DNA of 64,000 nucleotides. It comes from Bimuria novae-zelandiae CBS 107.79 (taxonomy: Eukaryota > Ascomycota > Dothideomycetes > Pleosporales > Didymosphaeriaceae). The position numbers and the translations under genes are program-made. The notes beneath the pieces were generated by a model. The model made no database searches. It was not told the DNA's origin and saw nothing but the letters and a program-made list of their open reading frames with translations. This document shows positions 54,717 to 64,000 of this stretch, one piece after another. The first letter of the stretch is position 1. The number at the start of each line of letters is the position of its first letter. The stretch is from contig ML976672.1 of NCBI GenBank assembly GCA_010015655.1, positions 942,809-1,006,808 on the forward strand. The letters are read 5' to 3'.

Positions 54717-55150
54717 TGTGCTGGTGTTAGTTGTCGACGGTGGTGTTGTGACGATGGCTACCGCGGGCTAGCAAGTTTGTCGTGGTGTGTGGTCGAAATT
54801 CCAAGTTCGCTTACGGTAGAGGCGCTAGCCGAAAATAAGCAAGCGGCTTGGCGCGGCGGGCCTTCACGCTGTCGCGACTTCCTCGGCGAGACGCACGCGT
54901 CTACGAACTTGACATAGTTCTGAGATCGCACGCGTCACGCGCAACCTCGACGTTCGATCCAGTAAATCCCCTGTATACGCTCTTGTCTGTCTGCAGTTTG
55001 CGACTGGAGCACTCTGTGTCAGCGATCTCCCTCGACCGTCTCCGCTACCGAAAACGACATTTAGCCACCACCTGCTATCTTCATGCGCCTGCTCAACAAC
55101 TCAAAAAACGCGGTCTCGGGTGGGGTTGAAGCTCTGTAGGATTTGGAGCC
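54717..55150. promoter_or_regulatory. divergent promoter, RPL26 / AT-hook protein
   Basis: 434 bp between the two start codons. It must drive both a ribosomal protein gene and the chromatin-protein gene. Confidence 0.5.
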
Positions 55151-58100
55151 ATGGCGTCAAACAACTACAACCCGTACAATTACCCGTACCAGCAGAGCTC
55201 CGCTCAGCAGTACTCCACCTACCAAACGGCACCCTCTTCGAACAATATCCCCCAGTCGTCGCGTCAGTACCAGTCCACTCCGGCGACTACCCAGGCGCCG
55301 GACTATATGTCGTATCAAGCTCAACCCTACAACAGTCAGGGTAACACATACGGCGCAACGCAAGACGGTACTTGGGGCGGCAGTGGCTATGACGGCAACC
55401 GCGAGACAACTAGCCGAGCCGCTGAGGTGCTGCGCAACATGAGCAATACTTCGTATACACCAAGCAACGCCCCTGCAGTGAGCCAACCCGGATTCACTGT
55501 GACAAACGCAACCTCCACCGCGCGCTACTCGAGCAACAATTCCCAGGGACACTCGCACTCTCACACTCACGCTCACCAACCTCCCAAATCGCTGACTCCA
55601 GTTTCTGCATACGGTCAATGCCAAGGACGACCACGAAGTGTGAATGCCAACCGAACACAGACCTCCACATCTCGTGGGATCACTTCTCCAGTGATGGCTG
55701 CTGGATATCCTTCCCAGCGGACATCGAGCGCGTTCAATCAGCAGCCGCCCCGCTCTGCAAGTCCTGCGCAAGCGCAGTACAACCACACTTCGCAGGCGCC
55801 AGTGACTTCAGCGAGAAATGCAGCCATTACTGCAGCGACGCAGTACGGTGATTACAACAGCAGGCAGCTACCTACTCTCGACGCCACGCGCAGCGGTACC
55901 GCAGCGGTCTCCTCATCATATAGTTACGGTGATGCACAAGCGTCTGCGCCCGTTCCCCAGGCACCAACAAACAATGCCGCAGAGACATTCAACCAAGGAA
56001 CGATTACGGTGGACCCTATGGCCGTCTATAACCCGTGGCCCGAATATCAGCGCAAACAGGACGCACTTCGAGCTCAGAAAGCCGTCGAAGATGCCGCACG
56101 AGCAGAGGAAGAACGAATCGCTGAAGAGGCACGCAAAGAAGAGGAGAGGAAGGAGGAGGAAGAGAGACGACGCCAGGAAGAGGAAGAGAGGGCACGCCAG
56201 GCAAGTGTGAGCAAATCTAAGCAAAGGGGTCGCAAATCACAACAATCAGCATCCGCAGACGCCAGCTCGACAATGGCAGCTGAACAGGATTCTATGGGCG
56301 AAGGAATGGAATCTGAGATACGTGCTCTGATGGCGAAGATGAGGGAGTTCAACAGCAAAGACCCCGCTATGTTGGCGCGGATATGGGAAGAAGAGAGGCG
56401 AGCAAAGGCACCTAAGTCGCCGACCGGTGCTACGAAACCTGCACCCGCGGCAGCTCAGCAAAGCCAGGCTAGTGCCCCTCAAGCCGCTAACCAAAGGAAG
56501 AAGGTTTCTGCCGCAAGAGACGTACCTGCAACTCCGATAGCCAGACCGGCAACCTCCATCGCTACCCAACATGCTTCGCGACCTGCTGCTGCCACCGCGA
56601 TCACATCGTCACGCACGGGTGGTGGTCACACAATCTGGCCTCCAGAGAAGAAGGCCACTCTGGCCGCAGTTGCAGCTACATACCTCACTAGTCAGAATCC
56701 GCAAGTGCCCATACAGCCTGATCAGGTTCTTGGCATGCTTGATGGCAACCCGTCATACATCGAATTGTGCGAACAGTTGGAGAGTATGGGTATAAAATTG
56801 TATCGAGCGGCTTTCGCGAAAAAATTGCTTACTGCTGTACCGGATGTGAATTCTCCGTCACGAGTCAAAGCTACACAAGGTCCTATCAACAGTGCCGTTG
56901 CCCAAGCTGCGCCGGTAGCACCTCCCGCAGTAATGAAAAGAGATATTGGCACGTCTGCGACCCCATCTACGAACTACGCTTCTCCAGCGCCTTCTCCAAC
57001 GTACCCAAACTTTCGAGATTCGCATACCACTACGGCTCCTACACCTGCTCCTGTCGCGGAAATGGTTCCTATCAAGCCAGAATTGAAACGCCCGGCGAAC
57101 AAAGAAGAAGCTGCAAGAAAGCGTGACTTCAGCGACCTTATCGATTTGACGATGGCAGATGAGGATGACTTTGACCCTCCTCCGAAGAAAACCAACGTTG
57201 GCTCCACGTACGCTTCTGGAGGCTATAGTCCTGTCGACTACATGGACGTAGACGAGCATCCTACTATCAACAACTTCCCTGTCACAGCGCGTGCAACACC
57301 GCAGCCCGCCGTCCATCAACCCGTGCCCCCTCCCCCGCCTCCGCAAAGCCTTCGACACACCGATCTGGTAGAACCTTTGGACCGGAAGAAAGCTTTGCGT
57401 CGCAACACGTACAATATCAAAACCATTGCCCGGGATGTGCTACTCGCATGCGGACGTCATCCAGAGACGCGACAGCTGAACCAGCATCTGGAGGTGTTGA
57501 GGACCACTCTGCCATCTATAGGAGCAGATGCTGATCTAAGCACGTTGAGGTGGGATATTATCGACCCAGGAAAACCACCGCGAGGCTACTTCAAGGACAG
57601 CGTGCAAGGTTTGGCGGAAGATGCCGATGATGAGGAGGACTCAGACGAGGAGAGCGGTCGGCTGCAAGGATCCCTGAAAGCAGGCAAGGGCACGAGCCAT
57701 CTAAAGATCCAAGCGCCACCACCGCTCGCCGAGGCGATCAACCCGTTCAAAGGGAAGAAACGCGGCCGTCCCGCGCGAAACTCGTTTGGGCCGGACCAAA
57801 CCCCAACACCATCTACCCCGACGCGTCCGAAACCGAAGACTATGAGCGCGAGCGCACCGCGCACCGAGTCAACTGGCGTTGGCTATTCTGCCTTCCGATC
57901 TGCGACGCAGTACGATGCCAATGGCAACCCGCTGCCGAAGAAGAGAGGTCGACCACTTGGCTGGCGCAAGAACATACACGGTTCTGCCCAAGCCCAAGCC
58001 AGTCCCAGCGCGAACAGCCATACAGGACCTCGTCTGAACGGCCACACGGAACCTCGTTCTTTCCAATTCAAACCGTCTCAGCCCAGCGCATTACGCAATG

Positions 58101-58865
58101 TGAACACAGGCAGCAATGAGCCTATTCGCATCGACTCCCGCTCGCCCAGCGCCCCCAACAAGACGCGTCACTACAAGTCGTTCAAGTGCAAGTGGACTGG
58201 CTGCAAAGCCGAGCTCCACAACCTCGACACACTGAAGAAGCACGTCAACAAGGTTCATCGGTCCTCGACCAACGACCACGGCTTCATCGAATGTCACTGG
58301 GCAGACTGCGCAATGGAGATGACAAACCAGGATGCGCTGACGGGCATGCGCATTGAACAACACAAACCCAAATCGTTCACCACCATTTCCAACTGGATGC
58401 AACATTTGGAGCAAACGCACTTCAGCCCACTGTCTTGGGAGCTTGGTGATGGGCCAGCCAGTGGGGTATCAGGTTTGCGCATTCGCCCCTCTTTATGCAC
58501 ACATGCTGATGTTAACAGACTAAATAGATGCGACTGATTCGGAAGCTTACCTCAGTGATGCACACGGTCGTCGCGTGACCCCGAAGCTCACCGCTCGCCC
58601 AGAATACCTCGAAAGAAGCCGCGTGAACACACCTGATCATGATCTAACCCCGGAGCCTTCAATACCTCGTGGTCGCGGACGTCCGCCGAAGAACAACTTA
58701 GAGAAGGAAGCTAGGGATGTACAACAGCAGCTAGTAGCTCGGAAGAAGCGCATTGGCGGACCAGGAATAGATCGCGGAGGCGCGACACTTGTTAATGAGA
58801 AGCGGCGCAGAGGCTTCATCGAGAACGACGATATCGACGAAGAGCTCGTTGATGCGGAGGACTAA
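55151..58865 (+). CDS. large AT-hook / C2H2 zinc-finger chromatin-type protein
   Basis: Exon 1 is 55151-58472 and exon 2 is 58528-58865, giving about 1,219 aa. The donor is the least certain part (58473 assumed, phase 1). The N-terminal 300 residues are Gln/Asn/Tyr/Ser/Pro-rich and disordered. A charged coiled coil lies at about 295-355. A folded middle part (about 495-565, with PPEKKATLAAVAATYL and IELCEQLESMGIKLYRAAFAKKLL) is unassigned. A second folded part (about 745-820) contains RRNTYNIKTIARDVLLACGRHPETRQLN. Three AT-hooks are visible: KKRGRPARNS, KKRGRPLGWRK and RGRGRPPKNN. Two C2H2 fingers (about 1013-1085) start CKWTGCKAEL and CHWADCAM. DNA-binding nuclear role inferred; the precise family was not recognised. 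Confidence 0.78.
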
Positions 58866-59245
58866 GGGCTGCTCATTGGGTTTGGATAATACGCGCGAGA
58901 GGGCATACACTTCCTTCAGCTTACACCTTGCCATTGTGGATCTGACTACTTTTCATACGCACTGTCCTAGCCCACAGCACCATTTCGGAGGTTTATTGAA
59001 CGGTTGACGAGAAAGTGGTATAAGTAGTTGGTAGCCTTTCTACAGCTTCAATAAATTTAACTCCAAACGCCATGAGCATTCGCTCTTCTTATGCATTGCA
59101 TCCACAGTCCGCCGACAATCCATAGTGCGTCTGTCAGTACGTCGCTGGCCTCCCGCGCCATGGTTGTACCTGGTCCGCCCATGCTTGTAAATGACAGCGC
59201 GCTCATATTGTCTCGTGTGGTATAACGTGCCCCAAGAGGACTCCC
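58866..59245. other. intergenic, convergent 3' ends
   Basis: 380 bp between the AT-hook gene and OST4. No gene seen. Confidence 0.5.
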
Positions 59246-59398
59246 TCATGCCTTGGCCTTGGCTGCAGCTGCCCTGGGCTTCTCTTCGGGAACATGGTCT
59301 TCTGAGTTGACTTCGAGGAAGTGATAGAGAACGATAAGGAGCATGGAGGCGCTTCCGAGGAAGATGGCGAGCGTGTAGAGCTGATTGTCGGTAATCAT
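59246..59398 (-). CDS. OST4: oligosaccharyltransferase subunit Ost4
   Basis: A 50-codon frame from ATG 59398 to TGA 59246. It encodes MITDNQLYTLAIFLGSASM, one transmembrane helix (AIFLGSASMLLIVLYHFL), then a short charged tail EVNSEDHVPEEKPRAAAAKAKA. The start MI(T/S)D.QL, the single helix and the size match Ost4, the tiny membrane subunit that stabilises the Stt3-Ost3/6 subcomplex of the N-glycosylating oligosaccharyltransferase in the ER. The Ala/Lys tail is longer than the 36-residue yeast protein. It is head-to-head with TMA46 at 426 bp. Confidence 0.85.
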   Translation of the reverse strand: MITDNQLYTLAIFLGSASMLLIVLYHFLEVNSEDHVPEEKPRAAAAKAKA

Positions 59399-59824
59399 CT
59401 TGACCGCGCGGTCGGAATAGGTGTGGTGGACGGAAACGACGAACGTTCTGGAAGAGCGTTAGATGCGGCAATTGGCTCGCATGTTCAATTTCATACATTT
59501 CTCAGCAGCTCCAACAAGACGACAGACGCTCAATGGGACGAATCTGGCGGTCGCGTATGTGCACCTTTGTGAGCTGGTTTGTGAAGACACATTGAGCTTC
59601 CGCGGTTGCACTTGGCACGTGCTGGCCCGTGCCTCCCGCCGCCACCCACTCCCGCTCCTCCCCACCAAAACCGCCGGCGTCATTCTCGCTTTGCGCAGCC
59701 TTGACACATTCACAGCACGCGTCACCGGGCCCCCAACACACCAACTCCACACACTGTCTCTACACATCGCCGCGAACTCTGACTGTTTCCGCAATTTTCG
59801 AGAAGGGAACAACTGCCTCTCACC
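59399..59824. promoter_or_regulatory. divergent promoter, OST4 / TMA46
   Basis: 426 bp between start codons, with a strongly pyrimidine-rich stretch on the plus strand near 59600-59700. No gene supported inside. Confidence 0.5.
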
Positions 59825-60938
59825 ATGGCGCCAAAGGGCAAAGACCAGCCGAAGGAGAAGAAGGTGGCTGTTGACAAGGTGCGTCATGCTGCCAGATTGA
59901 CCATGTTTACCGTATTAATTTGGAGGTCAGTCTTTCGGCATGAAAAATAAAAAGGGTGGAGCCGCACAGAAGCAGATTAAATACCTCCAACAGGCCGCTG
60001 CCGGTGCGAAATCCCCCGCCGAGAAGAAGAAAGAAGCCGAGAAGTTGCAGCGCGAAAAAGAAAAAGCCGCTGCCGAAGCAGCCAAAAAGGAGGCCGCCGA
60101 CCTCTTCAAGCCCGTCCAAGTGCAAAAGGTTCCCTTTGGTGTCGACCCCAAGACTGTGCTATGCCAGTTTTTCAAGAAGGGCCATTGCGACAAGGGCCGC
60201 AAGTGCAAGTTCTCGCACGACTTGGCTGTTGAGCGGAAGACGGAGAAGAGGAGCTTGTACACCGATAGCAGAGAAGTGGAGAAGGAGGAGAAGGAGAAAG
60301 ACAAGATGGATGACTGGGATGAGGAGAAGCTAAGAAAGGTGGTGATGAGCAAGCATGGCAACCCGAAGACGACTACGGACAAGGTGTGCAAGTACTTTAT
60401 TGAGGCTGTGGAGAACCAAAAGTACGGTTGGTTCTGGGTGTGTCCCAACGGAGGCGACAAGTGCATGTACAAGCACTCGCTGCCACCTGGGTAAGTACCT
60501 TATTCGCGCTTTTTCCTTTGGCTATAAACTGACATGTCTAGATTCGTGCTCAAGACAAAAGAACAGCGTGCGGCTGAGAAGGCCTTGATGGAGAACTCGC
60601 CCTTGGCCACCCTCACGCTCGAAGACTTCCTAGAATCGGAGCGCCACAAGCTCACCGGCACGCTCACACCAGTCACCGCCGAAACATTTGCCAAGTGGAA
60701 GAAGGAGCGCATGGATAAGAAGGCTGCAGAAGAGCAAGCCAAGCGGATGCGCGAAGCTACCGGCAGAGCCATGTTCGAAAAGGGCGACTGGCAAGTCAGC
60801 GGCGACGAAGAGGACGAATCCGACGGCGATGACGACGGCACCTGGAATCTCGAGGCTCTGCGGAGGGAGACAGAAGCCGCGCGTGCAAAAAAGGAGGAGG
60901 AACGCATGGCTGCTGAGATGGGCTATGGGGTTTCATGA
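59825..60938 (+). CDS. TMA46: Tma46/DFRP1-type CCCH zinc-finger protein
   Basis: Three exons: 59825-59878, 59931-60490 and 60542-60938, giving 336 aa. After a basic N-terminus ([18 protein letters not shown], then [17 protein letters not shown]) and a Lys/Glu/Ala helix come two CCCH fingers. The first is C96/C104/C110/H114 ([20 protein letters not shown]). The second begins [18 protein letters not shown] and ends CMYKH. The DFRP domain follows ([14 protein letters not shown]), then an acidic stretch [15 protein letters not shown]. The family partners the Rbg1/DRG1 GTPase on translating ribosomes to relieve stalls (yeast Tma46, human ZC3H15). Strong call. Confidence 0.93.
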
Positions 60939-62096
60939 GCCCAGAGTATACTTTGTAGAGGTGACTCAACCGCACGCCAAGAGGGGAGGGGTGAAGAGCC
61001 GGAGCCACACAATGCTGCAAAAGCTTGTGGTGCCGCACCGTGTGCTGGGCGAGATGGAGGTGCGGCGGCATACACACATGTTAGCCTTGCGCCTGGCAGA
61101 TGCATTGATGTCTCTGCGTTTTTGCGGCATGCATCCTACCCGCTCCGCGCTACCCTCATTGGGCAGCGGAGGTCTGGTGTTTGGCGTTAATTTTCAGGAT
61201 GGGCACCGTACTGAACAGCCAGTTCTTCTCAGAATGCTGCACATTTATTCAAGGCAATCTACAGAAATGGAACCCACTACTTCTATCCTTCGGTTTTGCA
61301 TGACACATTACGCCGCCATTCGCTGTGCTGAAGCGGTATTGTCTGATGTAGAGGTCCAGGAGGTACATTGTAATAAGCCGGTGCGCAGCAGCACAGTTCT
61401 CAGCCAAAAGTTCACGTCGCCAAATGCAGACACAGAAATGTAAGTCGGGACCGTCCGAATCGTACCTGACAGGATAAAGTTCTCTTGCTCTCGCACTGGA
61501 AGGATCCTTCAGGCCTCCATGCGAACCATCGGGCGTCGGGTAGGGTAGAGCCTGGCCGCCAGGCATCCACCCAGGTGCGGCAGAGGAGCATGCGGGAACG
61601 TTGCAGGGACACAGACCGATTATGCAACCCGGTATGCGCGCTGTGCTCTTATAGGAGGGGGCGAGGGATAGGCAGCACTGTGCGTGCTTAACCGGACTTT
61701 ATGTGAACTTATGTCGAGGACAGTGTGAGGCGAGGGCTCATGGACACAAGCGTTCTCGTAATTCTTTGATTATTATTATCCGTCGAGTCCACGGATTCGT
61801 AACAGCATCCAAGCCTAGGGAAAGGGAACTCCAAAGTGTCAAGCGGAGACGGCAAGCAGAGAGGGAAAGGTACAAGATCCGCAGAAGAAGACCTGGCGTA
61901 AGCGCCGTAATACCACAACACGGAGAGATCAATAGGTCCCCGGAATAAAAAGAGATACAGGAAATACCCAGCGTCTCTAGTGCCATCCGCCTGACGTAAT
62001 GCCTGACCGCGACCCCTTCTCCTGGCGGTTATCGCACGTGCGCATGGCCAGCAGCGCACTTGAAGCCGATGACAAGATTTTCTCTTAAAGACGAGT
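60939..62096. other. 1.16-kb intergenic region
   Basis: No supported gene on either strand. Confidence 0.5.
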
Positions 62097-63194
62097 TCAA
62101 TAATTCTTGGTGGGTTCAGCAGCCTCGTCATGAAGTTTCCGCCACTCATGCTTCTTGCGTGCGTCCGATCTCTTGAACAATCCAAGACAGTGTTTGCACG
62201 TCAACTTCCTCGCAGTCGTGCCAGTGCCAGCGCCAGCGACAGTCTCAGGATGGACCGATTTCATATGCCGTTTTTGGTTGCCTCTCTGGTGCCATCCGGT
62301 GAACTTTTTCTTGCAGATAGGGCACTCTACAGGGTATTCTGGTTTGTCTTTTTGAGGTAGCCTGGGACCATGTATGTTGGATATAGGTTTTGCTTCCTGA
62401 GCTTGACGTAAGTCTTGGATTTGTGGTGGCCTGGAACCGTGCATGTTAGGTATAAGGAGTGTTTCGTGGGCTTGACGAAAGACTTGAGGAGCTTCCTGAT
62501 CTGCCAGCAATCTCTCATCCGTGTATGTATTGAGCTCGACCTCCGGGTACTGTGGTGCTTCTTGTGATATTGCAAGATTGTGGGGCATTGCGTGCGTGTC
62601 GTACATGCTGAACTCCTCGTTAATGTTCTGACAAGGGTCACTGAATATGCTGAGTCCACCAAGGCTGTGCTGATGAGTTCGATGTTCGACCTGGGAGTTG
62701 GAAGGCGTTTCAATCGGCCAATGAGCGGTTACAGTCATTTCTGGCGATCCTAAGCTTGCCGTTTCCGGCGATATCAAGCCATGATTGTAGTATGAAGAAG
62801 GAATATGATGCTGAGATGATGATGACGAAGACTTGGTGACGGACTCGGAACCTTCGTGCAAGGCTTCTGTAGGTGGAGCGTATCGGGAAGTAGGCGGGGA
62901 GAACATAGGGACAGTAGCTCGACGAAGCAAGCTATGTTCCAGCCGTTGATGACCACTGATGGCAGTGTCATAGTTACCAAATGGCATATATTCAAAATTG
63001 TGAGTGCCTAGTTCCTGGTAAGGTATTGTATTGGGATCGTATTGTGATGTTGCCACATCGGTGAAAAATCGTTCGGACTGTAGTAGGCTGGGGGTGGGTG
63101 GTAGCCATTGTCCTGGGCCTGTGTACTGCTGCCCGGCCGAGTGGTTTGGGATTGCTGGGCCAGAAGGGGTGCGTTCATTTGAGCGATTCTGCAT
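62097..63194 (-). CDS. C2H2 zinc-finger protein, probable transcription regulator
   Basis: A 365-aa frame from ATG 63194 to TAA 62097. The first 270 residues are Ser/Pro/Gln/His-rich and disordered, with two near-repeats containing PNMHGSRPPQ and SNIHGPRLPQ (about residues 247-285). Two C2H2-type fingers follow: VECPICKKKFTGWHQRGNQKRHMKSVH (given here as C-x2-C ... H-x4-H, about 290-316) and LTCKHCLGLF...KKHEWRKLH (C-x2-C ... H-x5-H). An in-frame TAA lies four codons upstream of the ATG, so this can be an independent start. It might instead be the last exon of the gene upstream. Nuclear role inferred. Confidence 0.7.
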   Translation of the reverse strand: MQNRSNERTPSGPAIPNHSAGQQYTGPGQWLPPTPSLLQSERFFTDVATSQYDPNTIPYQELGTHNFEYMPFGNYDTAISGHQRLEHSLLRRATVPMFSPPTSRYAPPTEALHEGSESVTKSSSSSSQHHIPSSYYNHGLISPETASLGSPEMTVTAHWPIETPSNSQVEHRTHQHSLGGLSIFSDPCQNINEEFSMYDTHAMPHNLAISQEAPQYPEVELNTYTDERLLADQEAPQVFRQAHETLLIPNMHGSRPPQIQDLRQAQEAKPISNIHGPRLPQKDKPEYPVECPICKKKFTGWHQRGNQKRHMKSVHPETVAGAGTGTTARKLTCKHCLGLFKRSDARKKHEWRKLHDEAAEPTKNY

Positions 63195-64000
63195 GATAGC
63201 CGCTTACTGCTTCTGATATTGTAGCTTGGGTCGCTTGGACTTGGGAGTTCGACACAGTACGAAGGATCTTGGAAGGCCCAGGTCTTGCGCTGCGGAAGCT
63301 CGTTGATTAGCGTTCCTTGTAGTTCGAACGACTTTCCGTGTGAATATGGCGCTTTTCTTCTTTCCTTGTACGATGGCCGTAAAACCCGTCCGAGAAATCC
63401 AAGCACAACCTTGAGCCGTGTGCTCCTGTCTTTGGCAGTTGATGGGGGCTCGGTTGATAGATGAAGATTACCAAGGCTTCGATCGATGGATTCGAGGCGA
63501 AAGGATCCTTCTTCCAAAGGCGTTATGATGTATGAAGTTTCTCTAACGCCCGCCGAAAGGGGATTGATGCTCTCCTTCTTTTGGCCGTACCTGTCCAAGA
63601 TCAGTTACAAATTACCACCAAACTTGTGGGGACGAAGTGTGGTCTGACGCGATGGTGAATTGTCCACATTCAAACAGAAAGTGCATGATGAAGATTTAAC
63701 GTGGTAATCTCTGCCTTTCAGAGAGAAGACTGTTACCGGAGAACTTTATGGTGTCTGAGCTCGAGGGAACCCGCCAGGAGCGCACTGGCAGTCAGCTGAA
63801 TCTGAAACCTCGCTGGATTTCGTCCATCAAGATGTCTACGGCAGACTTCGAAGGTAACATCTGATCAATCGTTATCTTCAAAGATGCGGGGAAGTGCAGG
63901 GAGGACAGTGTTCGAAAGTGGCCCATCTCCCCTTGGACCACCTGATGGTCGAGTTCCAGGGCGTCCCTCTCAGCAGTTAGCATGTACGCCGTCAATTCGA
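63195..64000 (-). CDS. partial gene at window edge, unassigned, with a likely frame interruption
   Basis: Coding-like minus-strand sequence enters from the right edge (ELTAYMLTAERDALELDHQVVQG...DILMDEIQR). It changes frame near 63800, continues (QLTASALLAGSLELRHHKVLR) to a GTAACA donor at 63736, and resumes at 63591 after a CAG acceptor (YGQKKESINPLSAGVRETSY...VVLGFLGRVLRPS...RKTWAFQDPSYCVELPSPSDPSYN). The joined sequence looks like one protein. The frame change at 63797-63812 needs a 1-nt deletion or an undetected tiny intron. The 3' end runs in a different frame into the C2H2 gene. No domain recognised; the 5' part is outside the window. Confidence 0.4.

Noticed and set aside
60688..61443. 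Plus-strand 251-codon frame
   Set aside because: It starts as an out-of-frame reading of TMA46 and runs into intergenic DNA.
1..64000. CRISPR arrays, rRNA and tRNA genes
   Set aside because: No regularly spaced direct repeats, no rRNA-like sequence, and no convincing tRNA B-box plus cloverleaf found by eye; a tRNA scan would be decisive.

Overview
The window is nuclear DNA from a filamentous ascomycete (Pezizomycotina). Dothideomycetes is my best guess, but this is not proven. The evidence is short spliceosomal introns (about 45-100 bp, GT...AG with CTAAC/CTGAC-like branch sites), a HET-domain gene, a Pth11/SAT4-type membrane protein, a fungal TMF/Sgm1 golgin, Tma46, Rtp1, a fungal-type cellular reverse-transcriptase-related (rvt) gene, and repeat-induced point mutation (RIP) in the transposons. 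Exon boundaries were worked out by hand from splice signals, reading-frame phase and family resemblance. They are predictions without transcript support.

Layout. 1-12.2 kb is a transposon-rich, decaying segment. It holds the N-terminus of a Tc1-type transposase at the left edge, an AT-rich RIP-degraded island bracketed by 60-bp GC-rich inverted repeats, a complete Fot1/pogo-type element with 51-bp terminal repeats and five in-frame stops, an unknown pseudogene with two stops, a broken secreted-protein-like locus, an NmrA-like gene fragment interrupted by a 161-bp hAT-like MITE, and an F-box gene with a late nonsense codon. 12.4-27.9 kb is ordinary gene space: a Nit-type amidase, the TMF/Sgm1 golgin, a GPI-anchored copper-only superoxide dismutase, a GNAT acetyltransferase, Rtp1, SmF and a CZIB/DUF866 protein. 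28.6-35 kb holds a broken HET gene, a glutathione transferase and a NUDIX hydrolase. 35.8-39 kb is the five-exon rvt gene, the most notable locus. 39.9-52.7 kb is an accessory-like block: a small secreted cysteine-rich protein with no evident AUG, a secreted FAD amine oxidase, a rhodopsin-type membrane protein, a cysteine-rich secreted/membrane protein, an SDR and a methyltransferase. 54-64 kb returns to conserved genes (RPL26, an AT-hook/C2H2 chromatin protein, OST4, TMA46), then a C2H2 regulator and a partial gene at the right edge.

How it works together. Several housekeeping genes are head-to-head pairs with short shared promoters: Nit/golgin, SmF/CZIB, RPL26/AT-hook protein and OST4/TMA46. 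There is no obvious biosynthetic cluster. A recurrent theme is Gln codons turned into TAG/TAA, as expected from C-to-T change. This occurs in the pogo element and also in nearby non-repeat genes.
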